64,000 nt of DNA from assembly GCF_038443705.2 (NCBI RefSeq), contig NZ_CP151767.2, positions 2,471,501 through 2,535,500 on the forward strand. The letters are read 5' to 3'. The notes under the pieces were generated by a model. The model was not told the DNA's origin. It saw nothing but the letters and a program-made list of their open reading frames with translations, and did not search any database. The translations under genes were made by a program, and so were the position numbers. Within the stretch, counting starts at the first letter, position 1; each line of letters begins with the position of its first letter. This DNA comes from Yoonia sp. SS1-5. Its GTDB lineage: Bacteria; Pseudomonadota; Alphaproteobacteria; Rhodobacterales; Rhodobacteraceae. Positions 17,270 to 26,032 of this stretch are shown in pieces.

Positions 17270-17289
17270 TATCAGCGCCAGAATTTCTG

Positions 17290-17319
17290 ATGGCCGCGTC
17301 CCCGTGACGCGGCCATTTT
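17290..17319 (+). terminator. Rho-independent terminator after cycA
   Basis: An 11-bp perfect stem (ATGGCCGCGTC / GACGCGGCCAT) with a 5-base loop is followed by TTTT. It closes the photosynthesis superoperon and faces the convergent FAD oxidoreductase gene. Confidence 0.88.
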
Positions 17320-17337
17320 CGTTGGGTGCAGATGTGC

Positions 17338-18549
17338 TCAGATCACGGCTGTCTCTACAAACCGGTGGTTTGTGACAATCCTTTCGAAATGAAAGGGGCG
17401 CAGATCAAGACTGCGATATTCACCATAGGTCAGCATTTCCGCTATCCCGCGCCCCATTGCAGGCGATTGCTGTAGGCCATGTCCTGAAAAACCGTTGAGG
17501 AAATAGAAGTTTTCCAGATCAGGATGCGGGCCGACAATCGCGTTGTGATCAAAGACATTGTAGGCGTAATGTCCAGCCCATTCCGACTGCACCCTGATCG
17601 CCTCGAATTGCGGAATGCGATGGGCCAGCGTGGGCCAGATGTGATCTTCCCAGATGTTGTGATCCATCTCAAAGTCATCATAGGCCACTGCGGTGTCATC
17701 TGCAGGATGGCCGCCGGCCTGATATGTTCCGCCACCGTTCTCACGAACATGAACGCCTGATGGGTCAATCGTCAGCGGCAAGTCCCGATCCAGCGGATCC
17801 TGCGCCGAAAAAACCCATGAATAGCGTTTCCGTGGCTCGACCGGGATGTCGACGCCAACCATACGGGCGGTCTGGGCCGCCCTTGGGCCAGAGGCATTGA
17901 CCACCTGCCCGCAATTGATGACCACACCGGATTTCAGCGTCACGCTTTGCACGGATGTACCCGCGCTGTTCCGGGTCATGCCCACGACCTCATTGGTGAT
18001 GTATTCCACGCCACGCTCGCGGGCGGACCTGCGGAACCAATCAAAAACAGTGGATCCGTCCCAGAACCCCTCGTCGACCGTATTGATCGACCCAAGCACG
18101 ATGTCGTCCACGTGATAGAACGGATAGGCAGCCTTGATCTGGGCCGGGTCCAGCAACCGCGTCCCGGCGCCTTCGCGCTGCTGCACGCGCAGGTTTTCGC
18201 GCAAGGTGGCGGCAAAATCCTCGGTATCTGCCAGATACATATAGCCAAACGACCGAATTGACAGCGCGGGCACACGGTCGTCGCCGCCCATATACTGGCG
18301 CAGGTTCTTGACGAAATCCGCAGCGAATTGCGATATGCGCACATTCAGCGCCTCGGAATATTGCTGCCGCATGCAGGAATTGGTGTGGGTGGTCGAGGCG
18401 AACTGATAGGTCGGGTCCCTTTCCACCACCAGCACACGGCCATCAAAATCGGCATTATCCGTCAGAAACCACGCAGCCGACGACCCCATGATCGCCCCAC
18501 CGATAATGATCACGTCGTAACTGTCATATGCAGGCGCTTGCGTATTCAT
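17338..18549 (-). CDS. FAD-dependent amine/amino-acid oxidase (DadA/sarcosine-oxidase type), copy 1
   Basis: A 403-residue cytosolic flavoprotein of the DAO superfamily. The dinucleotide-binding motif is VIIIGGAIMGSSAAW near residue 12; the C-terminal half has the FAD-contact region NGFSGHGLQQSPAMGRGIAEML. Such enzymes oxidise N-methylated or D-amino acids, but the substrate cannot be read here. The start is the ATG at 18549 behind AAGGTG; the frame is open back to 18615. It is a close paralogue of the 403-residue enzyme at 42041-43252, with most residues identical by eye, including long identical blocks. It stands alone, convergent with cycA. Confidence 0.85.
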   Translation of the reverse strand: MNTQAPAYDSYDVIIIGGAIMGSSAAWFLTDNADFDGRVLVVERDPTYQFASTTHTNSCMRQQYSEALNVRISQFAADFVKNLRQYMGGDDRVPALSIRSFGYMYLADTEDFAATLRENLRVQQREGAGTRLLDPAQIKAAYPFYHVDDIVLGSINTVDEGFWDGSTVFDWFRRSARERGVEYITNEVVGMTRNSAGTSVQSVTLKSGVVINCGQVVNASGPRAAQTARMVGVDIPVEPRKRYSWVFSAQDPLDRDLPLTIDPSGVHVRENGGGTYQAGGHPADDTAVAYDDFEMDHNIWEDHIWPTLAHRIPQFEAIRVQSEWAGHYAYNVFDHNAIVGPHPDLENFYFLNGFSGHGLQQSPAMGRGIAEMLTYGEYRSLDLRPFHFERIVTNHRFVETAVI

Positions 18550-18942
18550 CCGGTCACCTTTCCGCTGCTGGCGCAAATTTGGCAGCAGTGAACGCCGGGA
18601 CGCAATTTCACGCAAGACCTTGCGTGGACCACGACCGCAATGACCCTTGACCCACGCATCCCCTCATGCGCAGCATATCGACCCCTGGCTGCGGTCGGTT
18701 TGTCATCATTATCGTGGACAATTTCTCAAAATAATAAGGCCGGTCGGGGGTACCGACCGGCCTTTGAGTGGATGGAGGTTGGGTAAACTCAGTTCCATCG
18801 AAGCGCTTCGTCGCAACAACTGCTCCATCCGGGTCCACCAAAACGGTGCGATCAGCCTAGCGCTTGAGGAACGGCTGATCGCGATGTTTGGCTGTTTGGT
18901 CCCCGGATCATGAGGGAGGCATGATCCAGGGACGCATCTGAT
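18550..18942. other. Intergenic region without a convincing gene
   Basis: About 390 bases. It holds the terminator at 18736-18764 and an 8-bp inverted repeat (GGATCATG / CATGATCC, 18905-18927) that lacks a T-tract. Short open frames on both strands have no ribosome site or recognisable protein. Confidence 0.6.
18736..18764 (-). terminator. Terminator for the tandem small secreted-protein genes
   Basis: A 12-bp perfect stem (AAGGCCGGTCGG / CCGACCGGCCTT) with a 5-base loop is followed on the minus strand by a T-rich run (TTATTATTTT). It is about 180 bases downstream of the stop at 18943. Confidence 0.8.
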
Positions 18943-19272
18943 TTAGTTGACGATGAATTCTTTCTGTGCGGCGACCTGTCCGTCGACCTTGAGAACGGCG
19001 ATGACGTCGCGCTTGGCGGGCAGCACTGTGTTGACGCGGACGTCTGTGTTTGCGCCTGCATTCACCATTTCAGCGCCCAGCAATGCGCCCTGCTCACCAG
19101 TGTGGAAGTCGTAGATTTCAACAACACCGTTGTTGTCTGCGGTCACCAGGCCCAGCTCCAGCACGGTGCCGGCATCCAATGTGCGGCCCTTCTGGAAATA
19201 GCTGTCAGCAGCGCCAGCAGTGGCAGTCACAGCAACAGCAGCGGCGGCGAGTACGATTGATTTGATAGACAT
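18943..19272 (-). CDS. Small secreted protein, tandem copy A (function unknown)
   Basis: 109 residues with a clear signal peptide (MSIKSIVLAAAAVAVTATAGA, cleavage near residue 21) and a mature part of about 87 residues with no cysteine. The mature part alternates strands (GVVEIYDFHTGEQGALLGAE, NTDVRVNTVLPAKRDVIAVLK), suggesting a small beta-sandwich, faintly reminiscent of DUF7282-type domains. It is 109 residues like its upstream neighbour copy B and about two thirds identical in the mature part, so the two arose by tandem duplication. A good ribosome site (AAAAGGAAC) precedes the ATG. It may be an abundant envelope or exported protein; no function is known to me. Confidence 0.8.
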   Translation of the reverse strand: MSIKSIVLAAAAVAVTATAGAADSYFQKGRTLDAGTVLELGLVTADNNGVVEIYDFHTGEQGALLGAEMVNAGANTDVRVNTVLPAKRDVIAVLKVDGQVAAQKEFIVN

Positions 19273-19370
19273 GAGAGAGTTCCTTTTGAGAGATTTTTAA
19301 GATGTGAGAGATATTGAGAGAGGGATTGGGGGCCCGGACCGGCCCTTTGGACCAGCCCGGACAGGGGGGA

Positions 19371-19700
19371 TTAGTTCACGACGAAGTCTTTTGCCGCTTT
19401 TTCCTGACCGTCGACACTGATCACGGCGATCACGTCACGCTTGGTCGGCAGGCCGGTGTTGACGCGGACATCTGTGTTGGCGCCAGCGCTCAGCTGCTCG
19501 GTGCCCAGCAGGGCGCCGCGCTCACCGCGGTGGTAGTCATAGATGGCGACCACGCCGTTACCTTCGGCTGTGATCAGGCCCAGATCCAGGGTGCTGCCTG
19601 CGTCCAGCGTGCGGCCCTTCTGGAAGTATGTGTCTGCAACACTTGCGCTTGCTGTGATGGAAGCGGCGGCTGCGGCGAGGATGAGTGTCTTGATTGTCAT
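19371..19700 (-). CDS. Small secreted protein, tandem copy B (function unknown)
   Basis: 109 residues, paralogous to copy A: a signal peptide (MTIKTLILAAAAASITASASVA) then DTYFQKGRTLDAGSTLDLGL, where copy A has DSYFQKGRTLDAGTVLELGL. The ATG at 19700 is preceded by AAAAAGGACC; the open frame back to 19814 is not supported. The 98-base gap between copies contains GAGAG repeats and a GC-rich stretch and could carry a processing site or attenuator. The first gene of the pair is next to a long upstream region (19701-20161) that probably holds its promoter. Confidence 0.8.
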   Translation of the reverse strand: MTIKTLILAAAAASITASASVADTYFQKGRTLDAGSTLDLGLITAEGNGVVAIYDYHRGERGALLGTEQLSAGANTDVRVNTGLPTKRDVIAVISVDGQEKAAKDFVVN

Positions 19701-20161
19701 TGTCTTGGTCCTTTTTAAAGTTTGGTTTGTTGCGGTGCAGAGCGTGTCTGCTTGCGTTTCGATGAGGCTAAGATTGTCGCTGTTGGTGTGTTTTGGTAGG
19801 GCGTGGCCGATCACGAAAAAGGTGATGATTGTGAGGTGTTTTGGTGCTTGACACGCGTGATGCGGGCTCTACTCGCGCTTCATGTGCGTTTACGCACAAA
19901 ACTGACATTGCATCTGTGCGCAAGCTGCCCTTGGGTTAAGCGCGGGCGTGGGCGAAAGGCTTCATCTGTTCACAGGTTACAGGGTTACCCAAAGGCGTGA
20001 GCGGCCAATATTTCCACCCGGTGCCGGGTCTGTGAGCGATCTGAAACCATTGAGGGGCCGTTTCGGCACATTCCCACAGGGAATCAGACCCGCCGCGCAG
20101 GACACAAGGCATTGCCAAGACAGAATCGCCCCCTTACCCCTGTCGGTTCAGGAGATGCGAC
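19701..20161. other. Long upstream region between divergent genes
   Basis: About 460 bases with no convincing gene between the small secreted-protein pair (minus) and the phosphatase operon (plus). It contains the perfect dyad at 19883-19898 and must hold promoters for both sides. No tRNA or other RNA gene was recognised. Confidence 0.6.
19883..19898. promoter_or_regulatory. Perfect 16-bp dyad, possible operator
   Basis: TGTGCGTTTACGCACA: 6-bp perfect arms around TTTA. It is 183 bases upstream of the 19700 start and 264 upstream of the 20162 start. No regulator can be assigned. Confidence 0.35.
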
Positions 20162-20806
20162 ATGGGCGAAATCATTCTTGTCCGCCACGGGCAGGCAAAT
20201 AGCGGCGCACAGGATGAAGAAAGCTATGACAAGCTTTCTGATCTTGGCCACCAGCAGGCAAAATGGCTTGGCGCCTACTTTGCAAAACGCGAAAACAGTT
20301 TTGACCGTGTCATCAGCGGCAATCTGCGCCGGCATCGCGAGACCGCTGCGGGGCTTGGATATGCCGATCCGGGCATTGATCCACGCCTGAACGAGATGGA
20401 CTACTTCAATCTGGGCCGCGCACTGGAAGAGGTCCATGGGGTGCCATTCCCCGGCCCAGATGAATTTGCCGACCATGTTCCGCAAGTGATGGAAGCCTGG
20501 CATCGCGCCGAGATCATGGGCGTCGAGACATTCCAGTCATTCGAAGATCGGGTCATTGGTGTGCTGCAAGAGGCCGCAGCACCGGGTGTGCGCGTGCTCT
20601 GCGTCACATCGGGTGGTGTCATTGGCATGATCATCAGACATCTATTGGCACTAGACCCGACCCGCATGGCCCATATCCTGCTGCCTATCATGAACACGTC
20701 GGTGCATCGGGTTCACGTCACCCCGCGCGGCCCCATCCTGGCGGGCTATAACGCGATACCGCATCTTGACCACGCAGATCGCGCCCATGCGGTCACACAT
20801 TACTAA
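20162..20806 (+). CDS. Histidine phosphatase family protein
   Basis: 214 residues of the phosphoglycerate mutase/acid phosphatase superfamily. The catalytic RHGQ (LVRHGQANSG) is at residues 8-11, with the phosphohistidine loop and the second catalytic histidine region (VTSGGVIGMIIRHLL) near residue 150. The substrate is unknown; many relatives act on small phosphate esters rather than phosphoglycerate. CAGGAG precedes the ATG. It leads a four-gene operon with gaps from 9 bases down to 4-base overlaps. Confidence 0.85.
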   Translation: MGEIILVRHGQANSGAQDEESYDKLSDLGHQQAKWLGAYFAKRENSFDRVISGNLRRHRETAAGLGYADPGIDPRLNEMDYFNLGRALEEVHGVPFPGPDEFADHVPQVMEAWHRAEIMGVETFQSFEDRVIGVLQEAAAPGVRVLCVTSGGVIGMIIRHLLALDPTRMAHILLPIMNTSVHRVHVTPRGPILAGYNAIPHLDHADRAHAVTHY

Positions 20807-20815
20807 GGAAGACCC

Positions 20816-21421
20816 ATGTTCAGGCTTCACTATGCCCCCGGTACGATCTCTGTCGCAGTGGCGATCGCACTGGAACGGACCGGCACCGCGTATGCGCCCG
20901 TGTTGGTCGATTTCGCCCAAGCGGCCCAAACCACGGCCACTTATCATCAGGTCAATCCAAAGGGCCGCGTTCCCGCACTTGAAACCCCGCAGGGCATTTT
21001 GACAGAAACCGGCGCCCTGTTGGAATTTGTGGCCCCGGACCTTGTTCCGACGGATCCGTTCGCGGCCGCCCGGATGCGCGAGCTGATGTGCTACCTCAAT
21101 GGCACGATGCATCCCAACCATGCCCATGGCGCCCGCGGCAACCGCTGGGCAGATGATCCGCAATCGCTGGCCGACATGAAACGCAAGGTGCCGCAGACAA
21201 TGGCGGCGTCCTGTGCGTATCTGGATCAGATGCTGCCTGATTTGCCATTCGGTACCGGGGCGTTTGACGTGGTGTCCGATGCCTATCTGTTTGTTGTCCT
21301 GACATGGCTGAACGCTGACGGTGTGGATATCGCCACATATCCCACCCTTGCGGCATTCCAACGCCAGATGGACGCGCACCCGGCCGTCAAGGCCGTGCGT
21401 GCCAAGGGAATGCTGGCATGA
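20816..21421 (+). CDS. Glutathione S-transferase family protein
   Basis: 201 residues with an N-terminal thioredoxin-like half (FRLHYAPGTISVAVAIALE; NPKGRVPALETP supplies the cis-proline loop; the SNAIL-like ETGALLEF follows) and a C-terminal helical half. The exact reaction is unknown; it may conjugate or reduce toxic electrophiles. AAGGAAG precedes the ATG. Its stop overlaps the next gene's start by 4 bases. Confidence 0.85.
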   Translation: MFRLHYAPGTISVAVAIALERTGTAYAPVLVDFAQAAQTTATYHQVNPKGRVPALETPQGILTETGALLEFVAPDLVPTDPFAAARMRELMCYLNGTMHPNHAHGARGNRWADDPQSLADMKRKVPQTMAASCAYLDQMLPDLPFGTGAFDVVSDAYLFVVLTWLNADGVDIATYPTLAAFQRQMDAHPAVKAVRAKGMLA

Positions 21422-22467
21422 TCCATCTGTGGGTGCGGGCCGAAGCGCGATCACATGAGCAGCGCGTGGGGATCACACCCGAAGGTGCCGCGACGATGCG
21501 CAAGGCCGGTTACGAGGTCACGGTTGAACAAAGTACCCAAAGGGCGATCCCGATTGAGGATTACCGGCAAACCGGCTGTAACATCGCCCCGGAATTCAGC
21601 TGGGTCGATGCACCGGATGACGCCATCATTTTTGGCCTGAAGGAGCTCCCCGATGATGGGGCCGCGCTGCGCCACCGGCACATCATGTTTGGTCACGCCT
21701 ACAAGGGGCAGCCATCCGGGCAGATCCTGTTGGACAGGTTCAAGGCTGGTGGCGGGATGCTGTATGATCTGGAATACCTGACCGATGATGATGGTCGGCG
21801 GGTTGCCGCATTCGGTTATTGGGCGGGCTATGCGGGCGCGGCCGTTGCCTTGATGTGTTGGATCGCCCAACAATCCGGGGCGCAGGTCCCGGCGGTTCAC
21901 GCATATCCCAGCGCCACCCATCTTCTGGCTGATTTGCAGGCCGATCTTGCCAAAACCGGGTCGATGCGGCCAAACGCCTTGATCATCGGGGCGTTGGGGC
22001 GCGTGGGGACGGGTGCGGCCGACCTTTGTCAGGTCATGGGGGTGCCAACGACAAAATGGGACATGGCCGAGACGGCGGATGGTGGGCCGTTTGATGCCGT
22101 TCTGCAGCATGAGATATTCCTGAACTGCATTCTTGCACGCCCCGGCACCCCGGTTTTTGTTCCAGCCGCGGCCAAGACTGCAGCTCGGCGCCTGTCGGTG
22201 ATTGGCGATATTGCCTGCGATCCCGACAGTGATTTTTCGCCCATCAAAGTCTATGATCAGACCACAAGCTGGGATCATCCGGCCCGACGCGTTCATGACA
22301 CCCCGGTTCTGGATGTCACGGCGATTGATAATCTGCCCTCTCTCCTGCCTGCCGAAAGCAGTGCGGATTTTGCAGCGCAATTGCTGCCACATCTTCTGAC
22401 GCTTGACCGGATCGATCAGGGGGTCTGGCGCCGGGCCCGCAACTGGTTCGAAAGGGCTGTACACTGA
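21418..22467 (+). CDS. Saccharopine dehydrogenase (lysine-forming)-like protein
   Basis: 349 residues with an alanine-dehydrogenase/PNT-like N-terminus (LWVRAEARSHEQRVGITPEGA, about residues 4-24) and a NAD-binding region near ALIIGALGRVGTGAADL (about residues 187-203). This matches LYS1-type saccharopine dehydrogenases, which interconvert saccharopine with lysine and 2-oxoglutarate. No partner enzyme for a full lysine pathway is adjacent, so the physiological substrate is uncertain. It overlaps the GST gene upstream and the next gene downstream by 1-4 bases. Confidence 0.82.
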   Translation: MIHLWVRAEARSHEQRVGITPEGAATMRKAGYEVTVEQSTQRAIPIEDYRQTGCNIAPEFSWVDAPDDAIIFGLKELPDDGAALRHRHIMFGHAYKGQPSGQILLDRFKAGGGMLYDLEYLTDDDGRRVAAFGYWAGYAGAAVALMCWIAQQSGAQVPAVHAYPSATHLLADLQADLAKTGSMRPNALIIGALGRVGTGAADLCQVMGVPTTKWDMAETADGGPFDAVLQHEIFLNCILARPGTPVFVPAAAKTAARRLSVIGDIACDPDSDFSPIKVYDQTTSWDHPARRVHDTPVLDVTAIDNLPSLLPAESSADFAAQLLPHLLTLDRIDQGVWRRARNWFERAVH

Positions 22468-23381
22468 TGGGGTATATGGTCGATGGGCAGTATCATCTGG
22501 GTGACGATGTCACAAAAACCCTAAGCGGCGGCGCGTGGGAACGCGCCAAAAGCACCGTGCGTCATTGGATCGGAACAGATGCATTCCCCGCCGACGCCAG
22601 CCGATATCATTTATTTGTCGCCTGGAACTGCCCCTGGGCGCATCGCGCGCTTTTGACCCGCGCGATAAAGGGGCTGACTGATATCACCGTATCCTATGCA
22701 CGGCCCAACCGCACCGATCAGGGCTGGGTGTTTGATGCAGACGGGCCTTTCGCAGACAATATGCTGGGTATCCGCGCGATACATGAGGTCTATAGTGCGG
22801 ATCCCATGCGCTATACCGGCCGCCTGACTGTTCCGGTTTTGTGGGACAAGGTTGCCGGGCGCATGGTCAGCAATGAATCCGCCGATATTGTCCGGATGCT
22901 GAATACGCATTTCGGCGGCGTCGACCTTTACCCCGCAGCGCTGCGCGACCAGATCGACACATGGAACGAGACCATCTATCGCGATGTGAATAATGGCGTC
23001 TACCGCGCCGGATTTGCCAGTACGCAAGAGGCATATGCCAAAGCGGCCCAAGATGTCTTTGACTGCCTTGACAAGATTGACGCCCATTTGGCAGACCACC
23101 CCTATCTTTGCGGGGCTCAATTCACCGAGGCCGATCTGCGTCTGTTTCCGACACTGGCCCGCTTTGACGTGGCCTATCACTATGCGTTTCGCTGCAATCT
23201 GCGCAAGATTTCCGACTATCCGAATTTGTGGCCCTACGCCAAAGCCATTTTCGCGATGCCGGGCGTCGCGGATACCGTCAGGTTCGACATCTACAAACAG
23301 GGCTATTTCAGCCCAAGCGAAAAGCGAAATCCATTGGGGATCATACCTATCGGACCGGTTGTTGACTGGTCTCAGTCATGA
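22467..23381 (+). CDS. yqjG: Glutathionyl-hydroquinone reductase (YqjG/ECM4 type)
   Basis: 304 residues of the xi-class glutathione transferases that reduce glutathionyl-quinones to hydroquinones. The catalytic-cysteine motif is VAWNCPWAHRALLTR (about residues 50-64), and the C-terminal helical domain carries ETIYRDVNNGVYRAGFA and HYAFRCNLRKISDYPNL, typical of the family. It is last in the operon; together with the upstream GST it suggests handling of quinone or electrophile stress, which is inference. Confidence 0.88.
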   Translation: MGYMVDGQYHLGDDVTKTLSGGAWERAKSTVRHWIGTDAFPADASRYHLFVAWNCPWAHRALLTRAIKGLTDITVSYARPNRTDQGWVFDADGPFADNMLGIRAIHEVYSADPMRYTGRLTVPVLWDKVAGRMVSNESADIVRMLNTHFGGVDLYPAALRDQIDTWNETIYRDVNNGVYRAGFASTQEAYAKAAQDVFDCLDKIDAHLADHPYLCGAQFTEADLRLFPTLARFDVAYHYAFRCNLRKISDYPNLWPYAKAIFAMPGVADTVRFDIYKQGYFSPSEKRNPLGIIPIGPVVDWSQS

Positions 23382-23489
23382 ACCTTGGCAAGGGTGGATT
23401 GAAATCCATCCTACGCCGTCATGCCTGCCAATACGGCCAGATGCACCTGCATGGTCTTGTCTGGATGACAGTCCGCGACTGAGAGCCCG

Positions 23490-24227
23490 CTACTTGGCAC
23501 CGAACAATCGGTAGTACATCCAATCGGGCATCAATTGCGACAGTCGGAAGACCCACGAAAACACCATCGGGAAGCTTTTCTTGAAGTCGTCGGTATTCAT
23601 ATGTTCGAACACCTCCCTGGCGGCGTCTTCGGCCGACATGATGAAGGGCATGTTGAAATCGTTCTTGTCCGTCAGACGTGTCTTGATGAAACCGGGATTG
23701 ACCAATTGCACCGCTATTGGCGAATTGCGCAAGTCGGCTTGCATGGATTCCGCCAGGGCCATCATACCGGCCTTGGACGACGCATAGCCAATCGCGCCGG
23801 GCAGCCCCCGAAAGCCGGATAGTGAACCGGTCAGGACGATGTGACCGGACCCGCGTGCGATCATATCCTTGATCACCGCGCCAACCACACGGGATGCACC
23901 GAGATAGTTGATCTCGCCCATCAAGTCGGCTTTCTCGTTATCCCATTCGCCTGACTTCATTGGCCAGTAGACACCGGCCAGATAGACAACCCCGTCAATC
24001 TGGCCAATCTGTGCGGCGGCATCTTCGACAGCCGCCCTGTCGGCCACGTCAACGGTGACATATGAGGCCTTGCCGGGAAGTTCATCAACCAGCGACTTCA
24101 GCCGGTCCTCTGACCGGGCAGAGACGATGACCTCGGCACCCGCACGCGACATGCAAAACGCCACCTCGCGACCCAATCCTTCGCTTGCGCCGACAAGCCA
24201 GTACCGTTTTCCCTGCCAGTCTTTCAA
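23490..24227 (-). CDS. Short-chain dehydrogenase/reductase of the RpoE-linked operon
   Basis: 245 residues, classical SDR: an N-terminal cofactor loop WLVGASEGLGREVAF, YLAGVYWP, catalytic Ser in LTGSLSGFRG and YASSKAG (Tyr-x-x-x-Lys), then the LVNPGFIKTRLT loop. There is no ATG near the conserved N-terminus; a TTG at 24227 follows GGGGA at good distance and comes right after the stop of the DUF3833 gene, so TTG is my start. A frame open back to 24578 only shadows that gene. It is last gene of the operon facing rpoE; homologues sit in the Rhodobacter sphaeroides RpoE regulon. Confidence 0.83.
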   Translation of the reverse strand: MKDWQGKRYWLVGASEGLGREVAFCMSRAGAEVIVSARSEDRLKSLVDELPGKASYVTVDVADRAAVEDAAAQIGQIDGVVYLAGVYWPMKSGEWDNEKADLMGEINYLGASRVVGAVIKDMIARGSGHIVLTGSLSGFRGLPGAIGYASSKAGMMALAESMQADLRNSPIAVQLVNPGFIKTRLTDKNDFNMPFIMSAEDAAREVFEHMNTDDFKKSFPMVFSWVFRLSQLMPDWMYYRLFGAK

Positions 24228-24229
24228 TG

Positions 24230-24802
24230 CTATTCCCCTGCGTAAGCGTCGTTGCGTGGGCGCATCGTGGCGACCATCTCGGCCACTTTGATACCAAACT
24301 TGCGGAATTGGCTGCGGTTCATGATCGACCCATTGGACATCAGATACATCCAGTCGGTGACATCCAGCGCGTGACCGCCGGCCTCTTCGGTCAGTTTGAT
24401 CTTGTAGTTCAGCAAGACGGCTGATCCTTCCTGCCGCCCGTGACCGGCACCCACAACATCCGGCGCTTCGGCCCGGATGCTTCCATCGTTGGACAAGGTC
24501 AGGGTCCAGACGCGATCCTGCACATTGCCGCTGTCGTAATAGAATTTTTCGACCATCGTGCCGACATTGCCGTTCCACGTGGCTTCGAAATCCGCGACAA
24601 ATCGCGACGTCACCCGGCCGGTTGGGCCGTAGATGACACCTTCACAGACGATCGGGCCCTGAAACCGTTCCCGGATATCAAAGATAGGGCCGTCGGCGTA
24701 GTCCGCCGACTTTTGCGCCCAGAAGGAAACGTAGCGCTCTTTGCAGAAGACCGCGATGGCCATCAGCACAGCACCGAGCAGAAGATAGGTCATAAACGAC
24801 AT
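24230..24802 (-). CDS. DUF3833 family protein
   Basis: 190 residues with an N-terminal hydrophobic segment (about residues 4-20) that anchors or exports it, then a lipocalin-like beta-rich domain: FQGPIVCEGVIYGPTGRVTSRF, VEKFYYDSGNVQDRVWTLT, VTDWMYLMSNGSIMNRSQFRKFG. The last segment is characteristic of DUF3833. The biochemical role is not established; conserved linkage to a FAD oxidoreductase and DUF1365 in singlet-oxygen regulons suggests a part in lipid modification. It is separated by a few bases from both neighbours. Confidence 0.85.
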   Translation of the reverse strand: MSFMTYLLLGAVLMAIAVFCKERYVSFWAQKSADYADGPIFDIRERFQGPIVCEGVIYGPTGRVTSRFVADFEATWNGNVGTMVEKFYYDSGNVQDRVWTLTLSNDGSIRAEAPDVVGAGHGRQEGSAVLLNYKIKLTEEAGGHALDVTDWMYLMSNGSIMNRSQFRKFGIKVAEMVATMRPRNDAYAGE

Positions 24803-24805
24803 CGT

Positions 24806-26032
24806 TTATTCCTCAAGTTTGGTAGCAACCAGAAGGCCGATTGCCACAAGTTTCAAAAGTGACGGCACCAGGGCGTAAAGCACCGTCAGCATAGTCAGGG
24901 CCTCGCCGGGCAGATCTTGTGCGCCAGCTTCGAACCCGGATCGTTCCAGTAGCGGCAAAAGAACCACCGCGGCGAAGGCAAGCGTGAACTTGTTCACCAA
25001 ATTCCAAAGGCCGAACCCTTGCCCCCCGTTGGGCGAGATCACGGCCATGCGTTTTGCAAACATCGCGGGGAGTAAAGTCAGGTCCGCCCCGATCGTTGCA
25101 CCACTTAATACGCACACGACGGCAAAAGGGATCACATCGCCTGTATTTAAAGTCAGCGTGTAGCCAAATGACGCGACCGCCAGAACCATCGCGATCAACA
25201 GGATCGGCTTTTCACCAAAGCGCCGCGCGAGAGCCGACCAGAAGGGCGAAGATATCGCTGCTGCAAGGAAAAACAGCACCAATAGTGCCCCTTCCCACCC
25301 TGTCGCCCCCAATCTGCTTTCGACATAAAAGAGGAAAAGTGTGCTGGAAACGGCCAGGGGCGTTGCGTTGATCAGGGCCAAAATCAGCAGTTTTCGCGCG
25401 GTTCGGTCCGCGACAATTTGACCGATCTTTGTCGGCGCCTGACTGACCCGCCCTTTCCATTCAGGCCACATGAACAGCGTGGCGATGAGTGTCAGAACCG
25501 CAAACCCATAGGCAAATGCCGCAAACGGATCGGCGACAACCCCGATCAGGGCAGTCGGGATGACCGCCGCGATACAGACCCCCAGCAATGCACCGCTTTC
25601 GCGCCAGGCCGCCACGCGCACATGCCCATCGGCAGACGGCCCCGCCTTGCTGATCCCTTGCGCGTAAAAGTTGATGCTTAGAAAACTGAATGCGGTGAAC
25701 AGCCCCGTCACGGTCAGACCGAACCACCAGATTGGCGCAATCGGTGGCGCAACAGCAAACAGCCCGATCATCGAGAGCGCCAACACACAAGCCACCAGCG
25801 TCACGATCAGCTTTTTGATGTCTGTCAGCCTTTCGCTGATCCAGCCAAGCACAGGGTCCTGCACCACATCAAACAACCGCAGACCAAAAAGGACCGCCCC
25901 AAGTGCCGTCAGGCTGACCCCGTATGTATCGGCATAGTATTTCGGGGCATAGATATAGATGGGCAAACCGGCCCCGGATAAAACAGCAGCAAATCCGGTA
26001 TATGCAGGCAGCCGCTCAGCGAGCGCTTTCAT
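24806..26032 (-). CDS. MFS transporter (GPH-like) of the RpoE-linked operon
   Basis: 408 residues with about 12 hydrophobic helices. The N-terminal half contains the segment DPVLGWISERLTDIKK, like the loop 2-3 motif of the glycoside-pentoside-hexuronide:cation symporter branch. The substrate is unknown. It overlaps the DUF1365 gene by 4 bases and is conserved in order with it in Rhodobacteraceae rpoE-chrR loci, so the cargo is probably linked to the stress response rather than to sugars. Confidence 0.82.
   Translation of the reverse strand: MKALAERLPAYTGFAAVLSGAGLPIYIYAPKYYADTYGVSLTALGAVLFGLRLFDVVQDPVLGWISERLTDIKKLIVTLVACVLALSMIGLFAVAPPIAPIWWFGLTVTGLFTAFSFLSINFYAQGISKAGPSADGHVRVAAWRESGALLGVCIAAVIPTALIGVVADPFAAFAYGFAVLTLIATLFMWPEWKGRVSQAPTKIGQIVADRTARKLLILALINATPLAVSSTLFLFYVESRLGATGWEGALLVLFFLAAAISSPFWSALARRFGEKPILLIAMVLAVASFGYTLTLNTGDVIPFAVVCVLSGATIGADLTLLPAMFAKRMAVISPNGGQGFGLWNLVNKFTLAFAAVVLLPLLERSGFEAGAQDLPGEALTMLTVLYALVPSLLKLVAIGLLVATKLEE

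Noticed and set aside
18905..18927. GGATCATG...CATGATCC hairpin as a terminator
   Set aside because: No T-tract follows on either strand; the nearby 12-bp hairpin at 18736 with a T-rich tail is the better terminator.
21451..22464. A 337-codon minus-strand open frame opposite the saccharopine dehydrogenase gene
   Set aside because: It is antisense to a well-supported enzyme and has no recognisable protein features.
24228..24578. N-terminal extension of the SDR gene
   Set aside because: It is the shadow of the DUF3833 gene in another frame; the SDR cofactor motif begins directly after the TTG at 24227.
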